In this document: positions 61,862-64,000 of the stretch, piece after piece
How positions within the stretch are numbered: position 1 is the first letter of the stretch
How the letters are laid out: each line of letters begins with the position of its first letter
The notes under the pieces: model-generated
What the model saw: only the letters and a program-made list of their open reading frames with translations
Database searches by the model: none
Told to the model about the DNA's origin: nothing
Made by a program: the position numbers and the translations under genes
Source: Chaenocephalus aceratus
Lineage: Eukaryota; Chordata; Actinopteri; Perciformes; Channichthyidae
Assembly (NCBI GenBank): GCA_023974075.1
Contig: CM043803.1
Coordinates: 1,771,495 to 1,835,494, forward strand
Length of the DNA stretch: 64,000 bases
Direction: 5' to 3'

Positions 61862-63833
61862 CTGAGAGAAGAAAAACAAACGTGTAGAAACATATTTAAA
61901 AGGAAAGTTGGAAGATTTGACAGTATACAGCAGATATGTATGTCATGTATTTGTGTATAGTGGTCTGGCCTGGACCCTTTACTGTCACTTAAGTTTAGGG
62001 CCACAACAATCCATTATGTTCATTATTGACCTGCTGATTGTTTTACCGCCCTTTTTGCTTAAATAATGACTTATTATTAATTATTGATTATCATAAAAGT
62101 GGCCGATTCTTTTTTTGTTGATTGACTAATTATTGCAGTTGTACATTAATTAAGTGATATCTTAGTGGTGCAGCATACATTTATATTTCAGACAATAGTG
62201 ATCTTCCAGCTATTTAAAATGAGAATGAATGGTAGTTACAGGTGTACACATACTTATGATTATGTGGATTTATAAAAGAGTATCCATCCAAAACACCAAG
62301 ACATTACATAAATACAACTGTTTCAAGAAAGAACTGTAGAAAACGTTACTGATTCAACAGTTTTATAATCCTTTCACACCTTCACTAAATAAACCGAAAG
62401 CTTCATCAGGATATTCATGATGCTCTATGCTATGCATTCATTAAAAGATTAAAATCCGTACAGTCGTATAGTTTGTGTAATAAGACCTGTTGATGAGTCA
62501 GTCAGCCCTATAGTCACCACTGCACTTCCCATATCAAAGAGGAAGCATCATTTATAGCCGGTTGGTTGAGGTGTTAGAGAGGGAGGGGGTGTTCTGTGCT
62601 CTGGTGCACTCTCTAGGCCTCTGAATGAGGTGGAAAGACGCAAACGGGACTCTTCAGATCACGCTTACTCTCACAGGAGAGCGTTTAAGCCTCGACACAA
62701 ATTCCCAAATCCCAACTGATTATTTCAACATTTGACAACAAATATTTGTTTTGTTGTTAAAAATAGCCAAGAGGCAATCATATTTCTTGCAGGATGCTGG
62801 TACTAATTAAGATGAAGTGCCATTCAAGTCACAAAACAGCACCATGGGGAGGAGTTAACTGCAGTTTGGGGGTTTTCTTTGTCTTCCCCACTGTTAGCTG
62901 CCTTAAAATGCAGCCGTTCGTTGATTTATGCAGAATAATATCCCAGTTTGTACTATTGACACATCCATAAAGGCAATGCATGCATTTGTGTTTGTGGTAC
63001 ATGGTAGACGCAAAGTTGTCAGACGCTATATGTGTGCAGGAAGAGAAGGTGTTGCTACCGTTTAGCACTTGTAAGTTGAAACATGTTGTGTGAGTTTCTG
63101 ATAACCAGCTGGTTTTAAATGCCTCTATAATAAAACATGTAAGACCTACAGTAACTTAATGAAATGTAGTTTTACAAACTAATCCAAATCAACTAAAACA
63201 TTTGTATGTTCAATTTCAAAATGATTAGTTTTGTTTTGGTTGTGAGCCCAAGGTATCCATACCCGAACCCTATAATTACTCAATTAAAGAGAAAGAATAC
63301 AATTACATATATTTAATTTGTATGTATGAAAATCCCAAAAATCTCGGGGGGGGGGGTATACCCCCAAACCCCCCTAGCATGTTTGGACCTTGGTATTTAG
63401 GAAATCCGGGATATGGCCCTGCTCACTAACATAAGAAAATACTTAATATGCAGAATTGAAAGTACTTTACTATGATAGAATCTTATAGTATTCTGTTTTC
63501 ATCACTAATATGTTGAGTATTTTAATGTTTTAGAACAATATGGAGCAATTATACATATGCTTGTATACCACTGGATATAATTGTTTTGTAAAGAGTAACT
63601 AGTAACTAATGATTTCCATTTTTCATTGTAAGGTAGAAGTTGTAAATCTGCAAAAGATCTACCTCAAATGTGTACAAAGGTAGAGCAACTGATCAATTGT
63701 ACTTGGTTACATTCTACCCCTGCTTTTACTCAAGCAAGGGATCTAAATACACCTTCCATCCTGAGGGACATTTGTGTAGTGGGCGTGGCCCAGCCTTTCA
63801 ACATGTTTGATTCACAGTATTTAGCATGCTCAC
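61862..63833 (-). other. tbkbp1: tbkbp1 intron
   Basis: Between donor CAG|GTGAGC (63834/63833) and the acceptor at 61862. A GGGGGTATACCCCC hairpin with flanking C-runs at 63344-63382 is the only notable sequence. The rest is AT-rich and empty. Confidence 0.85.
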
Positions 63834-63949
63834 CTGGGCTAGCCTGCTCCTGTGACGCTTTCCTCAGGATCTCCGTCTGCTTGGAGCTCAGCGCCTGGAG
63901 GCGTCCCAGCTCCTCCGTCAGCTCCGTGTAGGCCAGAGCCAAATTCACC
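63834..63949 (-). CDS. tbkbp1: tbkbp1 internal exon (coiled-coil end)
   Basis: Acceptor CTTCCTCCAG and donor CAG|GTGAGC bound 116 bp. The first G completes a codon from the previous exon. Then come 38 codons: VNLALAYTELTEELGRLQAL, SSKQTEILRKASQEQASP, leaving one base that joins the next exon as valine. VNLALAYTELTEELGRL is the conserved end of the central coiled-coil of TBKBP1. The heptad-like L/E/L spacing is consistent with a coiled coil. Earlier exons are outside the window. Confidence 0.95.
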
Positions 63950-64000
63950 CTGGAGGAAGGAAGGCAATTAAGTCATTATCATAATAATTGTCATTGCAGA
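63950..64000 (-). other. tbkbp1: tbkbp1 intron, cut by window edge
   Basis: Contains the acceptor of the preceding exon (CTTCCTTCCTCCAG on the minus strand). Confidence 0.8.

Noticed and set aside
61128..61865. Plus-strand open frames of up to 146 codons opposite the tbkbp1 exon
   Set aside because: They are mirror frames of a GC-rich coding exon; splice sites and protein similarity support only the minus strand.

Overview
This window is vertebrate nuclear DNA, almost certainly from a ray-finned (teleost) fish. The evidence is three spliced coding exons matching TBK1-binding protein 1, long introns, many (CA)n microsatellites, and a repeat mix typical of teleosts: a DIRS-type tyrosine-recombinase retrotransposon, Rex1- and L2-like LINEs, an integrase-before-reverse-transcriptase Ty3/gypsy element, and many hAT- and TTAA-target MITEs. 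No bacterial operon, CRISPR array, rRNA gene or intact tRNA gene was seen.

Host gene. The only recognisable host gene lies on the minus strand at the right end: the last three coding exons of tbkbp1 (63834-63949, 61074-61861, 59343-59471). Splice phases join exactly, and the last exon encodes the C-terminal zinc finger and stop codon. The 3' UTR probably ends near 58.6 kb. The 5' part of the gene lies beyond the right edge.

Repeats, left to right. 2554-3971 is a decayed TTAA-flanked DNA transposon with a THAP-domain exon. 4787-5374 is a hAT MITE with a 7/8 target duplication. 7621-8905 is a foldback with nearly perfect 84-bp arms. 9251-9917 is a hAT/BED relic that contains a perfect 20-bp-stem hairpin. 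11041-12056 is a Rex1-like LINE. 12241-16196 is a DIRS element with gag, RT, RNase H and tyrosine-recombinase reading frames, mostly broken. 16197-16888 is another LINE 3' end. 18590-18812 and 19839-19994 form a duplicated unit with perfect inverted arms on one copy only. 20070-22172 is an L2-like LINE broken by a GC-rich insertion carrying a (CGCAG)n array. 23639-25018 is a DNA transposon.

The centrepiece is a three-level nest at 29892-37009. A hAT-like MITE with a perfect 8-bp target duplication was split by a Ty3/gypsy retrotransposon (about 30062-36694). The 5' LTR of that retrotransposon was in turn entered by another MITE (30221-31166). The retrotransposon has gag (SCAN-like capsid, zinc knuckle), protease, integrase, then RT and RNase H. 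This is the Gmr1-like order, with integrase upstream of RT, and all parts carry frame breaks. Further right are a TTAA foldback MITE (37771-38593), a 2.8-kb long-inverted-repeat element (44353-47177) entered by a hAT MITE (44367-44901, perfect 8-bp duplication), and more MITEs at 48.2-48.9, 53.0-54.1 and 55.6-56.1 kb.

The remaining sequence shows no recognisable genes. A few GC-richer, low-ORF blocks (10.45-10.8, 26.0-26.3, 27.76-28.1, 39.0-39.2, 40.0-40.3 and 42.4-42.85 kb) look like candidate conserved non-coding DNA. I did not find convincing evidence of an undescribed functional system. The most unusual items are the pol order of the gypsy element, the nested insertion history, the template-switch-like duplication at 18.6 kb, and the long TG tract next to the last tbkbp1 splice acceptor.
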